Source: an uncultured bacterium
GTDB taxonomy: Bacteria; Cyanobacteriota; Vampirovibrionia; Gastranaerophilales; Gastranaerophilaceae
Assembly: GCA_949284155.1 (NCBI GenBank)
Contig: CASDVD010000028.1
Location: 1-41,940, forward strand
DNA: 41,940 nt
Direction of reading: 5' to 3'
Shown: positions 41,032 to 41,940 of the stretch, piece by piece
Layout: each line of letters begins with the position of its first letter
Numbering within the stretch: position 1 is the stretch's first letter
Notes under the pieces: generated by a model
Seen by the model: the letters and a program-made list of their open reading frames with translations, nothing else
What the model was told of the DNA's origin: nothing
The model's database searches: none
Program-made: the position numbers and the translations under genes

Positions 41032-41583
41032 TTAACCGAAATATCTTTTTAAAAGACCTGCAAAAGCTTGTCCGTGACGAGCTTCGTCCTTACACATTTC
41101 ATGTACTGTGTCATGGATAGCATCGAGATTGAGTTCTTTTGCACGGGCCGCAATAGCTTTTTTAGCTGCGCAAGCGCCGCATTCAGCATCTACACGCATT
41201 TGAAGGTTTTTCTTTGTGGAATTAGTTACAACTTCACCGAGCAGTTCAGCGAATTTAGCCGCATGTTCAGCTTCTTCAAACGCAATTCTTTTATATGCTT
41301 CTGCAACTTCAGGATATCCTTCTCTATCAGCTTGTCTTGACATAGCAAGATACATACCTACTTCTGTACATTCTCCGGTGAAGTGTTCTTTGAGACCTTG
41401 AAGTACTTCTGCATCAACACCTTGTGCAACGCCGATTCTGTGCTCATCAGCCCAGCCTTGAGCTTGAGAATTTTCATCTACTTTATTAAATTTGTCAGCA
41501 GGTGCGCCGCAGAGGGGGCATGCTGCCGGCGGTGTATCTCCTTCATGAACATAACCACAGATTGTGCATACGAATTTTGCCAT
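41032..41583 (-). CDS. Reverse rubrerythrin (rubredoxin domain first)
   Basis: A protein of 183 residues. The rubredoxin-like iron site is at the N-terminus (C6, C9, C22, C25 in FVCTICGY ... CPLCGAP), followed by the ferritin-like diiron domain with [29 protein letters not shown] and [15 protein letters not shown]. This order is the reverse of classical rubrerythrin. In anaerobes such as Clostridium, such proteins reduce hydrogen peroxide. There are also Cys residues in [12 protein letters not shown] with no assigned role. The upstream region has a good promoter and a 23-bp palindrome. The short unrelated C-terminus KRYFG completes the protein. Confidence 0.93.
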   Translation of the reverse strand: MAKFVCTICGYVHEGDTPPAACPLCGAPADKFNKVDENSQAQGWADEHRIGVAQGVDAEVLQGLKEHFTGECTEVGMYLAMSRQADREGYPEVAEAYKRIAFEEAEHAAKFAELLGEVVTNSTKKNLQMRVDAECGACAAKKAIAARAKELNLDAIHDTVHEMCKDEARHGQAFAGLLKRYFG

Positions 41584-41616
41584 AATTTACCTCTTTCATC
41601 CTTAATTTATAATTCC

Positions 41617-41639
41617 TTAATAAGAATTATTCTTATTAA
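41617..41639. promoter_or_regulatory. Fur-family-like operator upstream of rubrerythrin
   Basis: A perfect 23-bp palindrome with 11-bp arms and one centre base (arm TTAATAAGAAT). The core ends in AAT-N-ATT as in Fur/PerR boxes. It lies just downstream of the -10 box of the rubrerythrin promoter, where a bound repressor would block transcription. The bound regulator (PerR-like is the most sensible) is not in the window. Confidence 0.65.
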
Positions 41640-41643
41640 CTTT

Positions 41644-41671
41644 ATTATACACTTTATTAAAATAATTGCAA
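41644..41671 (-). promoter_or_regulatory. Promoter of the rubrerythrin gene
   Basis: On the minus strand TTGCAA (41666-41671, -35) is followed after 16 bases by TATAAT (41644-41649, -10). Transcription would start within or next to the palindrome at 41617-41639. Confidence 0.75.
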
Positions 41672-41692
41672 GCGGAATTTAAAAAATTATTG

Positions 41693-41698
41693 TATAAT
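41693..41698 (+). promoter_or_regulatory. Possible -10 box of the XerC-like gene
   Basis: A perfect TATAAT ends six bases before the ATG at 41705. No ribosome binding site is visible, so the transcript may be leaderless. A -35 box at the normal distance is not convincing. Confidence 0.35.
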
Positions 41699-41704
41699 TA
41701 CTGT

Positions 41705-41940
41705 ATGAGCGTAAGTGCATTGTCTAAAAATTATCTTAAAGATTTTTGTGTATATCTTGAGGTGGAGAGAAATTTTTCAAAGCATACGGTAAGGGCCTAC
41801 CATTCTGATATCTTAGGATTTTTGATATGGCTTGATAATATGAACGTTGAAGAGGTAAATCACAGCAAGATTAAAGAATATTTGGCCTTTATACAAAAAT
41901 TTAATTATTCAAAGACTACAATTTCGAGGAAAATTTCTGC
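41705..41940 (+). CDS. xerC: XerC/XerD-like tyrosine recombinase, N-terminal part (runs off the window)
   Basis: The frame is open from ATG 41705 to the right edge, giving 78 residues. The sequence has the SAM-like core-binding domain of tyrosine recombinases: NYLKDFCVYLEVERNFSKHTVRAY, SDILGFLIWL and KEYLAFIQKFNYSKTTISRKI. This fits XerC/XerD, which resolve chromosome dimers at dif with FtsK. The catalytic R-H-R-Y residues lie beyond the window, so XerC versus XerD or a phage integrase cannot be decided. It is divergent from the rubrerythrin gene. Confidence 0.85.
   Translation, partial: MSVSALSKNYLKDFCVYLEVERNFSKHTVRAYHSDILGFLIWLDNMNVEEVNHSKIKEYLAFIQKFNYSKTTISRKIS

Noticed and set aside
41705-41940. 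The tyrosine recombinase at the right edge as the integrase of the prophage at the left edge
   Set aside because: It is 37 kb away behind many housekeeping genes, and its N-terminus fits XerC/XerD.
1-41940. CRISPR arrays, tRNA or rRNA genes, insertion sequences
   Set aside because: No regularly spaced repeats, cloverleaf-like segments, rRNA-like stretches or transposase genes were found by reading both strands.

Overview
The window looks like a piece of chromosome from an AT-rich, anaerobic, Gram-negative-type bacterium. My best guess is a gut Melainabacteria/Vampirovibrionia (Gastranaerophilales) genome, the non-photosynthetic sister lineage of Cyanobacteria. The reasons are a complete minC-minD-minE operon, a LytR-CpsA-Psr protein, a PilB/GspE-like protein, a reverse-order rubrerythrin, many lineage-type orphan genes with glycine-rich membrane helices, and very AT-rich spacers. 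This assignment is inference from gene content. No rRNA, tRNA or CRISPR array was seen.

Layout. (1) 1-4698, plus strand: the right-hand end of a prophage tail/lysis module. It holds the C-terminus of a tape measure protein, an NlpC/P60-like tail protein, a J-like tip protein, a DUF1353 protein, a one-helix coiled-coil protein and an M15 peptidase endolysin. (2) 4703-10303, minus strand: a secreted Tyr/Ser-rich protein, then a tight operon (small ORF, orphan, prmC, proB, proA, hemW). (3) 10489-18085, plus strand: a coiled-coil membrane orphan, minCDE with a terminator, a TerC/DUF475 membrane protein, dnaK with a terminator, and a small membrane protein. (4) 18080-21957, minus: a metallophosphoesterase-like lipoprotein or secreted protein, a membrane orphan, mazG and an LCP protein. 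(5) 22190-23887, plus: a 565-residue orphan flanked by inverted 13-bp repeats, followed by a gene-free region with three terminator-like hairpins. (6) 24298-31339, minus: a six-gene signalling cluster. It contains a large histidine kinase, a CheY-like regulator, a degenerate PilB/GspE ATPase, a membrane orphan, a histidine kinase without its phospho-histidine, and a MalK-type ATPase. (7) 31441-34717, plus: deoB, a duplicated-repeat small protein, an SDR oxidoreductase and two orphans. (8) 34790-36470, minus: rsmA and ispE. (9) 36505-40971, plus: a spermidine-synthase-like protein, topA, aroE and an orphan. (10) 41032-41583, minus: rubrerythrin behind a Fur-family-like palindrome, divergent from the start of a XerC-like recombinase that runs off the right edge.

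Most of the window is housekeeping. It covers division-site placement, proline synthesis, release-factor methylation, chaperone, isoprenoid precursor, 16S rRNA dimethylation, topoisomerase, shikimate pathway and oxidative-stress defence. The best candidate for something undescribed is the signalling cluster at 24298-31339, where an apparently active kinase and regulator sit in one operon with several signalling or motor proteins that have lost their catalytic residues. Second is the Min operon, whose MinC has a long acidic linker and whose MinE has a roughly 100-residue acidic tail.
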